Counted from the stretch's first letter, positions 1 through 6,957 are shown. The stretch: DNA of 14,958 bases from a bacterium (GCA_030619425.1 JAUXBJ010000008.1:1-14958), one strand, 5' to 3'. Notes: generated by a model not told the origin, from the letters alone. Numbers and translations are program-made.

Positions 1-518
1 ACCCGAGGAAAGTCGGGCAGACCACCGAAGCGACCGTAGCTGTCCTGGATCTGTCCGTCATCGATCGTTTTGGAGAATAACACCAGTCCTATCGTTGCCC
101 CCACCCACAGCCGGTCGCTGTCGTCGGCCAGATTGGTCAGGCCAATGGATTCACCATTGTCATCGATAAACATATACTGTTTTGAATCGGCCGCACCGAA
201 CCGCACCAGACGTCCCATACCTGCCACCCACTTCTGTCCGTTGCCGTCCATGATAATATCGAAAACATCTGTCGTCCCCAAGCCATCGACGTTGGTGTAC
301 TCAGTTACGGGTTCGGTCCCATCGTGAATGGCCAGCAGCCCGCCAGACGTGGCTGCCCAGAGAGTGTCATTGATAACAGTGAGCCTGCGTACATCCTTGA
401 ACGAGGTCAAGGTGCGCCACTCGATCGCGGACGCTGTCTGGCCGAGGCCGATAACGATAGTCCAAAGCGCTACACACCAGAACCGGAGCGCCGGGACATG
501 ATCTTTCCAGCAAACCAT
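1..518 (-). CDS. Secreted beta-propeller (two-component-regulator-propeller type) protein, partial
   Basis: The reading frame stays open from an ATG at 518 to the left edge, giving about 172 codons of the N-terminal part. Residues 1-31 look like a signal peptide: a short basic stretch, a hydrophobic core around FWCVALWTIVIGLG, then an A-S-A cleavage site before IEW. The rest shows three propeller blades: TLWAATSGGLLAIHDG (about 52-67), KWVAGMGRLVRFG (about 96-108) and RLWVGATIGLVLF (about 136-148). The LW-x-A/G-T-x-x-G-L pattern is that of ligand-sensing or scaffold propellers. The start lies inside the 3' end of lnt (49-base overlap). I see no convincing ribosome binding site, but no other in-frame start precedes the signal peptide. 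It is probably exported to the periplasm or cell surface. The C-terminal half, which would show whether it is a sensor kinase, an adhesin or a sorted surface protein, lies outside the window. Confidence 0.72.
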   Translation of the reverse strand, partial: MVCWKDHVPALRFWCVALWTIVIGLGQTASAIEWRTLTSFKDVRRLTVINDTLWAATSGGLLAIHDGTEPVTEYTNVDGLGTTDVFDIIMDGNGQKWVAGMGRLVRFGAADSKQYMFIDDNGESIGLTNLADDSDRLWVGATIGLVLFSKTIDDGQIQDSYGRFGGLPDFPR

Positions 519-2071
519 AGTGCCAGCAATATACCTATGATGGAAACGGTAAACAAGAACGAGAACCGCCCGACGTAGTCTCCGTGCCGTGTGTAAAAGG
601 AAAACTCATCCAACAGATCGACCTCGCCTAACAGGACGTCCACCGTGTAGGGTTCAAGCTCTGAACGCACCTGTCCATAGCCGTCGACTATGAAAGTCAG
701 ACCGCTGTTAGCGGCGCGTGCGAACCAGCAGCGGTTTTCAACGGCCCGAGTGATGAAGATTCGGGCATGCATGTGGATCCCGACCGAGCGGCCAAACCAG
801 GTGTCGTTGGTGATTCCGACCACGAAATGAGCACCGTCGCGTATGGTGCGGCGCACAAACTCCGGAAAGGCCGTCTCAAAGCAGATCAGCACCGAGTAGC
901 CTGCATCGGGCAGTCGGAAAATCACCGCCGAATCGCCCTGACGGAAATCCGACCACCACTGCACACCGTATTGGTCGATAAACGTCAGATACTTCCTCAG
1001 GAAATCCTTGCGCATGAACGGGACTTGATCCTGATAAGGCACCTGTTCGGAAAACGGTACCAGCTTCACTTTGTCATATGATTGCTCGATCCAACCGGTC
1101 GGGTTGAACTGAAAGCAGGAGTTATAATACCGTTTCCCCTCTTGATGATAGCTGGCGGCCAGTGAGCCGACCAGGTGGTAAGCAGCCGACTTGCGGGCCA
1201 CCTCGGCGACCCGTTGGCGACAGGCCCGGTCGTGCGAGAGATAGCAGGGCACCGCCGTTTCCGGCCACACGTATAACTGAACGGTGCTGTCCTCAACGGT
1301 CTGAGTCAGCGAGTCGTACACATCGATACTGTGATACTGGTTGCCATCACTCCATTTTTCATCCAGCGGCACCGAGCCTTGAAGCAGGGCCAGGCGATAG
1401 GTGCCGGCCTCGGGAAATCGAGGCATCTCGATCCAGCCATAGGCAACCAGCGCGACAACAATTGCAAGAGACGCAAACAAGGCGGTGACGCGTCGTTCCG
1501 GCGATACGGTTTTTCGGAATACTTGCCACAGAAGCACATTCACCGTTACGATCAGAAACGACAGACCATGAACGGATATCACGGATACGATCTGCAGGAT
1601 ATACAAGTAGTAGGCCTGCGTGTAGCCGAGGTCAGACCAGGGAAATGCGAATTGCGAGAGCGTGCGAAAGTACTCCATGCCGACCCAGAGAAAGGGCATC
1701 GAGACAATTCCGAAGATGGGCTTCAGGCGATAGAGCTTCCAGAAGACCATCAGGATGATGGCGTAGTAGAAGGCGACAAGCACCACGGCGGCCACCATGC
1801 CGGGTGGTGTCACCATCCCTATCCAGTAGATCGAGAACAGGTTGAAAAAGAAACCGAAGAAGTAAGCGGCGTTGAAGGCAGCCCGGCGCTGAAGTGAACT
1901 GATTATCCACAACGGCCTGACTAAAGCGAACCAGGCGATGAAACCACAGGACTCAGGATAAAACGCGAAGGATAGCAGGAACGCCCAGACTAACAGTTCC
2001 AGTCGGCGCTTGCGCAAAGCGACATCTTCAGGGAGAATCATGCGACCGATTCTTTTGAACAGGCCGGTCAA
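470..2071 (-). CDS. lnt: Apolipoprotein N-acyltransferase
   Basis: Lnt adds the third acyl chain to the N-terminal cysteine of lipoproteins in the inner membrane, using phospholipid as donor; it is typical of diderm bacteria. The 533-residue protein has several membrane segments in its first 215 residues, a carbon-nitrogen hydrolase domain (about 225-485) and a last membrane helix (about 503-523). The Glu-Lys-Cys triad is visible as E271 in WPETA, K334 in YDKVKLVPF and C397 in LICFE. The usual LVPFGE is LVPFSE here. The start is a TTG at 2071, chosen because GAGGG (2083-2079) sits seven bases upstream and overlaps the gpmI stop codon, suggesting translational coupling. An ATG ten codons later (2041) is the alternative. 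It is the third gene of the purM-gpmI-lnt run and its 3' end overlaps the propeller gene. Confidence 0.95.
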   Translation of the reverse strand: MTGLFKRIGRMILPEDVALRKRRLELLVWAFLLSFAFYPESCGFIAWFALVRPLWIISSLQRRAAFNAAYFFGFFFNLFSIYWIGMVTPPGMVAAVVLVAFYYAIILMVFWKLYRLKPIFGIVSMPFLWVGMEYFRTLSQFAFPWSDLGYTQAYYLYILQIVSVISVHGLSFLIVTVNVLLWQVFRKTVSPERRVTALFASLAIVVALVAYGWIEMPRFPEAGTYRLALLQGSVPLDEKWSDGNQYHSIDVYDSLTQTVEDSTVQLYVWPETAVPCYLSHDRACRQRVAEVARKSAAYHLVGSLAASYHQEGKRYYNSCFQFNPTGWIEQSYDKVKLVPFSEQVPYQDQVPFMRKDFLRKYLTFIDQYGVQWWSDFRQGDSAVIFRLPDAGYSVLICFETAFPEFVRRTIRDGAHFVVGITNDTWFGRSVGIHMHARIFITRAVENRCWFARAANSGLTFIVDGYGQVRSELEPYTVDVLLGEVDLLDEFSFYTRHGDYVGRFSFLFTVSIIGILLALWFAGKIMSRRSGSGV

Positions 2072-2075
2072 GTGA

Positions 2076-3635
2076 TCACCCTCGTTCTATTAGTGATTTG
2101 CCGGTCATCTCGACCGGGACCTCGAGATCCATCAGGTCAAGGATGGTCGGCGCGATATCGGCCAGGATGCCACCGTCACGCAAGGTGACGCTTTCACGAT
2201 GACCGACTGCTTCCAAAGGATCGTACAAGATGCACGGCACCAGGTTCGTCGTGTGAGCCGTAAAGGGACTGCCGGAATCGGGATCCAGCATCTGTTCGGC
2301 GTTCCCATGATCGGCTGTGATAATCGCCACACCGTTTTGCTTCTTTACGGCATCGAGGAGCCGTCCCACACCGGTGTCGACCGCTTCGACCGCCTTCCTG
2401 GCCGCCTCAAAAACACCGGTGTGGCCAACCATATCGCAGTTGGCGTAGTTCAGGACCACCAGGTCGTATTTCCCGGATTCGATTTTTTTTACGGCCTTGT
2501 CGGTAACCTCAACCGACGACATCTCCGGCTGAAGATCGTAGGTGGCCACCCTGGGCGATGGAATCAGGTCACGATCCTCCCCCTCGACGGGTTTCTCGAC
2601 ACCGCCGTTAAAGAAGAATGTAACATGAGCATACTTCTCCGTCTCCGCCGTGCGAAGTTGTCTGCGTCCGGTCCGTGCGAGCACGTCGGCCAGGATATTG
2701 TTCAACCTGTTCGGCTGGAATACCGGTTTGGCCTCGGTCATCTTGACGTCGTAGTTGGTCATGGTCACCAACTCTATCTGCGGGCTGTCCAGATGGTCGT
2801 AGCCGTCGTTTTTGTAGCCGAGAAACATTTGCGAAATCTCTCGGACGCGATCGGACCGGAAGTTGAAAATAATCGCCAGGTCACCCTCTGACAGCCGTCC
2901 GGCGTGCGTCGAGCCGTTGTCTATTACCAGCGGCACGATGAACTCATCGGTGACGCCGGCTGCGTACGAAACTTTGATCGCCTCGACCGGATCGGCAAAT
3001 TCCTGACCCTTGCCGTGAACTATCGTCTGGTAGGCCTGCTCGACGCGCTCCCAGCGCTTGTCACGATCCATGGCGTAGTACCGGCCGGAAATTGTAGCTA
3101 CTTTTCCCAATCCGATCTCATCGAACTTGGCAACTACCTGCGCCATGTAGTGCTGACCTGAATCAGGCGGCGTGTCACGACCATCCATGAAGGCGTGGAG
3201 GTACACGCGTTCAACGTTTCTCTCTTTGGCCATCCTGACCAGTGCATACAAGTGTTCCAGCGACGAGTGCACGCAGCCGTCGGATACCAGTCCGAAAAGA
3301 TGCATGGCCTTGTTTTCACCGACGGCGCGATCCATGACCGGGCCTAACACGGGGCTGTTGAAAAACTCGCCATCCGAGATGGCTTTGTCGATACGCGTGA
3401 TATCCTGATAGACAATCCGGCCCGAACCGAGATTGAGATGCCCCACTTCGCTGTTACCCATCTGACCGTCGGGTAGGCCTACCGCTCCGCCGGAGCCGTC
3501 GATCGCTGTGTGCGGGCATTCGGCTATGAGACGATCGTAGTTGGGAGTGTGGGCGGCGGCGATGGCATTGTCCGGCGCCGGTTCGCGAAGACCAAAACCA
3601 TCCATTATACAAAGAAGAATCATTGTTTCACTCAT
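2076..3635 (-). CDS. gpmI: 2,3-bisphosphoglycerate-independent phosphoglycerate mutase
   Basis: It interconverts 3- and 2-phosphoglycerate in glycolysis and gluconeogenesis in the cytoplasm, using two metal ions (usually Mn) and a phosphoserine intermediate. The length of 519 residues is normal for the family. The catalytic serine is S62 in GQMGNSEVGHLNLG. Metal ligands are visible as D12 (MDGFG), D401 and H405 (CDMVGH), D442-H443 (ADHGNAEQM) and H461. HAFMDGRDTPPDSG (147-160) is the family's substrate-binding stretch. The start is uncertain by four codons: the purine-rich AGGTGG at 3641-3636 directly abuts the ATG at 3635, while a second ATG at 3623 would have a 12-base spacer. It starts 14 bases after purM stops and ends four bases before lnt starts, so it is the middle of an operon. 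Confidence 0.97.
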   Translation of the reverse strand: MSETMILLCIMDGFGLREPAPDNAIAAAHTPNYDRLIAECPHTAIDGSGGAVGLPDGQMGNSEVGHLNLGSGRIVYQDITRIDKAISDGEFFNSPVLGPVMDRAVGENKAMHLFGLVSDGCVHSSLEHLYALVRMAKERNVERVYLHAFMDGRDTPPDSGQHYMAQVVAKFDEIGLGKVATISGRYYAMDRDKRWERVEQAYQTIVHGKGQEFADPVEAIKVSYAAGVTDEFIVPLVIDNGSTHAGRLSEGDLAIIFNFRSDRVREISQMFLGYKNDGYDHLDSPQIELVTMTNYDVKMTEAKPVFQPNRLNNILADVLARTGRRQLRTAETEKYAHVTFFFNGGVEKPVEGEDRDLIPSPRVATYDLQPEMSSVEVTDKAVKKIESGKYDLVVLNYANCDMVGHTGVFEAARKAVEAVDTGVGRLLDAVKKQNGVAIITADHGNAEQMLDPDSGSPFTAHTTNLVPCILYDPLEAVGHRESVTLRDGGILADIAPTILDLMDLEVPVEMTGKSLIERG

Positions 3636-3649
3636 CCACCTGCGGCGGT

Positions 3650-4705
3650 TCAGCCTTCCGTGAGGAGAACCGGTTGGCTTCCTTTGACGATCCGACCGAT
3701 TCGATAGACCTTCTCTCCCATTCTGCCGATGCGTGATACTACCTTGTCGGCCTCGGCTGCATCGACCACGAGTATATAACCGATCCCCATATTGAAGGTT
3801 CGGTAAATATCAACCGGATCGATATCCCCTTTTTCCCTCAGAAAATCGAACACGGGCGGCACCGGCCAGGCAGTCTTGTCGATCTCGGCGCACAAGCCGT
3901 CGGGGATAACGCGATTGAGATTCCCGGGAATCCCACCGCCGGTGATATGCGCCATGCCGTGGATGTCGAATTCAGATAATAGTGGATGGACGATCGGCGC
4001 GTAACATCGATGTACCGCCATCAGCGCCTCGGCCACCGTGCCGTTCAGCTCGGGGAAATAGTCCTCCGGTCTCAGACGAGCGATCTCAAAGACGACCTTT
4101 CGCGCCAGTGTGTAACCATTGGTGTGCAGACCGTTTGACGGCAACCCGAGACAAACGTCCCCAGACTTGATCGTCGATCCATCCACGATTTTCGCGCGGT
4201 CCGTCATGCCGACAATGAAACCGGCCAGGTCGTACTCACCCGGTTGGTAGAGATCGGTCAACTCCGCGGTCTCGCCACCCAAAAGCGCCATCCCGACCTT
4301 CTGGCAGCCACGGCTGAGGCCCTCGACCAATTCGGCTACGACATTCGGATCGAGTTTCCTGATGCCGATGTAGTCCAGAAAAAACAGCGGTTTGGCGCCG
4401 TGTACGAGAATGTCATCGACACAATGATTGACCAGGTCCTCACCGACCGTGTTGTGCCGCCCGGTGATAAAGGCCAGCTTCAGCTTGGTGCCGACACTGT
4501 CGGTGGACGAGATGAACACCGGCTCACTGATGCCCTTGAGGTCCGGCTTGAAAAAACCGCCGAACGATCCGATGTCACTCAGCACCTGGTGGTCAAAGGT
4601 GGCGGCGGCCAGCTTCTTGATTCGTTCAACAGCCGCATCGCCAGCGTCGATATCGACGCCGCTGTCGGCGTAAGTGAGTTTGCTTTTCTTGCTTGAGTCG
4701 TTCAT
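3650..4705 (-). CDS. purM: Phosphoribosylformylglycinamidine cyclo-ligase (AIR synthetase)
   Basis: PurM closes the imidazole ring in de novo purine synthesis (ATP-dependent conversion of FGAM to AIR). With the start at 4705 the protein has 351 residues, the family norm. Visible motifs: YADSGVDIDAGDAAVERIK at 12-30, the nucleotide-binding STDSVGTKLK at 67-76, VNHCVDDILVHGAKPLFFLDY at about 92-112, LLGGETAE at 141-148, GLPSNGLHTNGYTLAR, and HITGGGIPGNLNRVIPDG towards the C-terminus. An upstream in-frame start at 4798 would add 31 residues with no counterpart in the family and would cross the methyltransferase start, so I reject it. There is no Shine-Dalgarno sequence before the ATG; a promoter lies just upstream (see separate entry). 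It is first in the purM-gpmI-lnt operon; no other purine gene is in view. Confidence 0.97.
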   Translation of the reverse strand: MNDSSKKSKLTYADSGVDIDAGDAAVERIKKLAAATFDHQVLSDIGSFGGFFKPDLKGISEPVFISSTDSVGTKLKLAFITGRHNTVGEDLVNHCVDDILVHGAKPLFFLDYIGIRKLDPNVVAELVEGLSRGCQKVGMALLGGETAELTDLYQPGEYDLAGFIVGMTDRAKIVDGSTIKSGDVCLGLPSNGLHTNGYTLARKVVFEIARLRPEDYFPELNGTVAEALMAVHRCYAPIVHPLLSEFDIHGMAHITGGGIPGNLNRVIPDGLCAEIDKTAWPVPPVFDFLREKGDIDPVDIYRTFNMGIGYILVVDAAEADKVVSRIGRMGEKVYRIGRIVKGSQPVLLTEG

Positions 4706-4711
4706 TGGCGT

Positions 4712-4740
4712 TATATATGGGGCGTCCGAGGAAATGTCAA
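4712..4740 (-). promoter_or_regulatory. Sigma-70-type promoter of purM operon, probably leaderless
   Basis: On the minus strand a perfect -35 box TTGACA (4740-4735) is followed by a 17-base spacer and TATATA (4717-4712). Counting seven bases past the -10 box puts the expected transcription start on, or within a base or two of, the A of the purM ATG at 4705, leaving no room for a ribosome binding site, and none is seen. A second -10 reading, TATAAC at 4715-4710 with a 19-base spacer, would place the start inside the codon. The site also lies within the 69-base divergent gap before the plus-strand methyltransferase. Confidence 0.6.
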
Positions 4741-4774
4741 CCAGTATACCGATGGCGAACAGACAGGAGCAGGT

Positions 4775-5557
4775 GTGACCAAATCTCCCTATGAGCATTC
4801 GGAACTATACGAGCTGGCCTTCAGTTGGCGCGATTATTCCAAGGCAGTGGACTTCATCAGCGAAGCGGCGGCATTGGCCGGACTTGCTGAGATCACTTCA
4901 ATGGTTGAACTTGGATGCGGACCGGGACAGTACTGCCGTGAGTTTGCCCGGCGCGGCGTGACGGCGTACGGTGTCGATTCTTCGCCGGAGATGGCGTTGT
5001 ATGCCCAGCGAATCTACGATGATGAGAAACTCCCCGGACATATCCTCGAAACCGACATGCGCAGTTTTCGTCTCGAACAAAAGGTGGACCTGGCGCTATG
5101 CATGATGGCGACTTTCAGTCATCTTCTGACCAACCGCGACATTGTCGATCACTTCGCAGCGGTGGCCGATAGCCTGAAGGACGACGGCCTCTATCTGCTG
5201 GAGTTGCCGCACCCTCGCGACGCCTTCGACACCGATAAGAGCACGCGGGATGTCTGGGAGATCGAAAAGGATGGCTCGAAGCTCTCTATCGACTGGTGCT
5301 CAGATGCTACCTTTGATCCGATTACCGAGATCGACAAGGGGACCGTGCGCTTCAAGCTTGAGAAAGACGGAGCCGTCAAAAGTTACGAAAGTCCCAGCGA
5401 TGCGCGTCGTATGGGCTTTGGAAATCTGCGGGCGCTGATCGATTTGTCGGGTCGGTTTCATATCGCCGCCATGTATGGCGACCTGGATGTGAACATACCA
5501 TTCGACAACGCCAAGAAAGCCTGGCGGCTGGTGTTGGTGTTGCGCAAGAGTCCATAG
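4775..5557 (+). CDS. Class I SAM-dependent methyltransferase, substrate unknown
   Basis: A 260-residue cytoplasmic protein with a Rossmann-type methyltransferase fold. Motif I is ELGCGPGQ at 45-52, the acidic residue that binds the ribose is D68 in YGVDSS, LETDM at 91-95 supplies the next loop, and DLALCMMATFSHLL at 105-118 is the motif IV region. The C-terminal part (about 155-260) is rich in beta strands and ends AAMYGDLDVNIPFDNAKKAWRLVLVLRK, a shape seen in small-molecule or general methyltransferases; I cannot name the substrate. It starts with GTG, supported by AGGAG at 4765-4769 five bases upstream. It is the only plus-strand gene in the window, divergent from purM and convergent with rluD across a repeat-filled spacer. 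No clear promoter of its own was found in the 69-base gap. Confidence 0.88.
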   Translation: MTKSPYEHSELYELAFSWRDYSKAVDFISEAAALAGLAEITSMVELGCGPGQYCREFARRGVTAYGVDSSPEMALYAQRIYDDEKLPGHILETDMRSFRLEQKVDLALCMMATFSHLLTNRDIVDHFAAVADSLKDDGLYLLELPHPRDAFDTDKSTRDVWEIEKDGSKLSIDWCSDATFDPITEIDKGTVRFKLEKDGAVKSYESPSDARRMGFGNLRALIDLSGRFHIAAMYGDLDVNIPFDNAKKAWRLVLVLRKSP

Positions 5558-5562
5558 TGAGC

Positions 5563-5619
5563 GCGTCACCCTGAGCGGATCGCGTTACTCTGAGCGGATC
5601 GCGTCACCCTGAGCGGAGT
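5563..5619 (+). repeat. 19-base tandem repeat, three copies
   Basis: The unit GCGTCACCCTGAGCGGATC is present at 5563-5581, again at 5582-5600 with two changes (GCGTTACTC), and at 5601-5619 ending in AGT. It lies immediately after the methyltransferase stop codon. The third copy runs into a hairpin (5607-5626), so the array may have grown by slippage from one hairpin repeat. Confidence 0.85.
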
Positions 5620-5626
5620 CGAAGGG
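5607..5626 (+). repeat. Hairpin repeat, CCCT/AGGG stem with GAGCGGAGTCGA loop
   Basis: CCCT (5607-5610) pairs with AGGG (5623-5626) around the 12-base loop GAGCGGAGTCGA. A relative at 5888-5911 has nearly the same loop but a different, still perfectly paired stem. Such repeats are known to be scattered between genes in many environmental genomes; their function is unclear. Confidence 0.75.
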
Positions 5627-5657
5627 CGGCCGACGCGGCAATCTCCGAGTCTTGCAG

Positions 5658-5681
5658 GGCAGGTTTGTCTTCAAACCTGCC
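5658..5681 (+). repeat. Perfect 10-bp inverted repeat hairpin
   Basis: GGCAGGTTTG (5658-5667) and CAAACCTGCC (5672-5681) form a perfect ten-base-pair stem with a four-base loop TCTT. It is the strongest simple hairpin in the spacer. It lacks a following T-run, so it is annotated as a repeat rather than a terminator. Confidence 0.8.
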
Positions 5682-5711
5682 GACAGTGGCGGGTTCGAAG
5701 ACGGACCCGCC
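5679..5711 (+). repeat. 33-base direct repeat, copy 1
   Basis: This 33-base stretch is identical to 5911-5943. Its core is a hairpin: GGCGGGT (5688-5694) pairs with ACCCGCC (5705-5711) around a ten-base loop. The first three bases overlap the preceding ten-base-pair hairpin. Confidence 0.88.
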
Positions 5712-5740
5712 TTACAAGACTAGGATTAAGAATGAAAATC

Positions 5741-5791
5741 GTCATTGCGAGCGACCGATGACACTCTTGCCTTTGGAAGCGCGGCAATCTC
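5741..5791 (+). repeat. GTCATTGCGAG-type repeat, interrupted by 23 bases
   Basis: GTCATTGCGAGCGA (5741-5754) and AGCGCGGCAATCTC (5778-5791) match, in order, a continuous 28-base stretch at 7772-7799 inside the MITE-like element. Here they are separated by 23 extra bases (5755-5777). A shorter fragment of the same family, GCGGCAATCTC, occurs at 5635-5645. Confidence 0.75.
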
Positions 5792-5805
5792 ATTGACAGG
5801 AAAAG

Positions 5806-5833
5806 CCCACCCGACGCTCACGCTCTGGGTGGG
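5806..5833 (+). repeat. Hairpin repeat, CCCACCC/GGGTGGG stem
   Basis: CCCACCC (5806-5812) pairs perfectly with GGGTGGG (5827-5833) around a 14-base loop that itself contains the direct repeat GCTCACGCTC-like motif. It is another unit in the repeat patchwork. Confidence 0.7.
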
Positions 5834-5862
5834 GTACCGAATATGGACAATGGCCAAGGGAC

Positions 5863-5876
5863 AGACGAGGGCGTCT
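5863..5876 (+). repeat. Small hairpin AGACG-AGGG-CGTCT
   Basis: A five-base-pair stem with an AGGG loop. Partial pairing continues outward, with ACA/TGT-type matches interrupted by AGC, so it may be a decayed longer palindrome. It is the weakest member of the set. Confidence 0.45.
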
Positions 5877-5887
5877 AGCTGTGACCT

Positions 5888-5911
5888 CATGCTGAGCGAA
5901 GTCGAAGCATG
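5888..5911 (+). repeat. Hairpin repeat, CATGCT/AGCATG stem with GAGCGAAGTCGA loop
   Basis: CATGCT (5888-5893) pairs with AGCATG (5906-5911) around GAGCGAAGTCGA, which differs by one base from the loop of the 5607-5626 hairpin. The stems differ but both pair perfectly. Confidence 0.78.
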
Positions 5912-5943
5912 CCGACAGTGGCGGGTTCGAAGACGGACCCGCC
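5911..5943 (+). repeat. 33-base direct repeat, copy 2
   Basis: Identical over 33 bases to 5679-5711, including the GGCGGGT/ACCCGCC hairpin. It begins on the last base of the preceding hairpin and ends ten bases before the rluD stop codon. Confidence 0.88.
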
Positions 5944-5953
5944 CTACTTTCCA

Positions 5954-6949
5954 CTACCGTCCCTCTTTATCGAGGACTTCAACCAGAGCCTGAAAGTCCG
6001 CCGGCGGATCGCGATGGAGGGAAAGCTTCTCCCGAGTGACAGGGTGCGTGAACTCAAGGCGGGCGGCGTGCAGCGCCTGACGCGGCATGAGCTCAAGCAA
6101 CCGTTTGGCCAGCAGACGTTCCGGCGCAAAAATGCCACGATGCCATGCTTCACGACCACCATAGTCCGGATCGCCGAAAACAGGATGACCGAGGTGCGAA
6201 AGGTGCACTCTTATCTGATGGGTCCGCCCGGTGTGGAGGTTCACCTCCAGCAGATCATAAGAGCGATAGCGATCCAGCAGCTTGTAGTTGGTCACGGCCT
6301 CGCGGCTGCGGTGATGGGTCACTATCATCTTCTTGCGATCTTTCAGCGACCGGCCAATCGGCAGATCAATCGTCCCGGCATCTTCTTTCATGTGGCCACA
6401 CACCAGAGTGAGATAGCTGCGCGCCACCTCACGCCCTTGCACTGCTTTTTGTAAAGCCAGGAAGGCGTTGTCGTTTCGGGCCACGATCAACAATCCCGAA
6501 GTGTTCTTGTCCAGACGGTGCACGATTCCCGGCCGATCCGAGCCGCCCAGTTCGGACAGTTTGCCGAAGTGGTGGATCATGGCGTTGACCAGAGTTCCGC
6601 CGTAGTTCCCCGCCGCCGGATGAGTAACCATGCCGGGCGGTTTGTTGACCACGGCCAGATGCTCATCCTCGTAAACGATGTCGATGGGGATATCTTCACC
6701 TTCGAGGTGCATCTGTGGCGCGGGCGGGATAGTCAGGACAATGGTCTCCCCCCCCTTGATTCGCTGTTTCTTGATGGCAGTTCGTCCATCGATGGTGACC
6801 AAACCGTCATCGAACAGCCTCTGAATGCGACTGCGCGAGAGGTCCAGGTACTGACATGACGCTAAGTAACGGTCTACTCGTTGCGGGGATATGTCCGTAG
6901 GTATCTCGAGCTCGATCACCGACGCGTTCTGATCACTGGTTTGGTTCAC
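5954..6949 (-). CDS. rluD: RluA/RluD-family 23S rRNA pseudouridine synthase
   Basis: It isomerises uridine to pseudouridine in rRNA. RluD itself acts on the helix 69 loop of 23S rRNA, but other family members modify other sites, so the precise target is inference. The 331 residues show an N-terminal S4 RNA-binding domain (about 22-75, QRVDRYLA then SRSRIQRLFDDGLVTIDG) and a catalytic domain with GIVHRLDKNTSGLLIVA at 141-157, where D147 is the nucleophile. NLHTGRTHQIRVHLSHLGHPVFGD (237-260) is the second family motif. The start is a GTG eight bases after the pdxJ-like gene ends. No good ribosome binding site is visible, but the S4 domain begins too early for a much later start. It is probably co-transcribed with the pdxJ-like gene. 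Confidence 0.9.
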   Translation of the reverse strand: MNQTSDQNASVIELEIPTDISPQRVDRYLASCQYLDLSRSRIQRLFDDGLVTIDGRTAIKKQRIKGGETIVLTIPPAPQMHLEGEDIPIDIVYEDEHLAVVNKPPGMVTHPAAGNYGGTLVNAMIHHFGKLSELGGSDRPGIVHRLDKNTSGLLIVARNDNAFLALQKAVQGREVARSYLTLVCGHMKEDAGTIDLPIGRSLKDRKKMIVTHHRSREAVTNYKLLDRYRSYDLLEVNLHTGRTHQIRVHLSHLGHPVFGDPDYGGREAWHRGIFAPERLLAKRLLELMPRQALHAARLEFTHPVTREKLSLHRDPPADFQALVEVLDKEGR

Positions 6950-6957
6950 AATGCGGC

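Larger units (their letters stand above)
5558..5953. other. Gene-free spacer packed with short palindromic repeats
   Basis: About 396 bases lie between the convergent methyltransferase and rluD genes. Apparent open frames here have no codon logic or recognisable motif. The stretch is instead a patchwork of short inverted and direct repeats, listed separately: a 19-base triplicate, three kinds of GC-rich hairpin, one interrupted GTCATTGCGAG-type element and a 33-base exact duplication. None of the hairpins is followed by a T-run, so there is no classical intrinsic terminator, although the strong stems could slow polymerase arriving from either side. Confidence 0.85.

Noticed and set aside
1331-1897. 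Long plus-strand open frame (188 codons) opposite lnt
   Set aside because: It lies wholly inside lnt, has charged low-logic composition and no motif; it is an antisense shadow of a GC-rich gene.
2199-2891. Long plus-strand open frame (230 codons) opposite gpmI
   Set aside because: It lies wholly inside gpmI, whose catalytic motifs are all present on the minus strand; there is no recognisable domain on the plus strand.
4706-4798. 31-codon N-terminal extension of purM from an upstream ATG at 4798
   Set aside because: It has no counterpart in the PurM family, would overlap the divergent methyltransferase start, and would be crossed by the strong promoter at 4712-4740.
5563-5619. Tandem repeat considered as a tiny CRISPR array
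   Set aside because: The 19-base units are directly adjacent with no spacers, and there are no cas genes.
5658-5711. Strong hairpins considered as an intrinsic terminator between convergent genes
   Set aside because: Neither strand shows the T-run after the stem that an intrinsic terminator needs.
5745-6454. Two plus-strand open frames spanning the repeat spacer and the rluD 3' end
   Set aside because: They consist of repeat sequence plus antisense rluD and contain no family motif or ribosome binding site.
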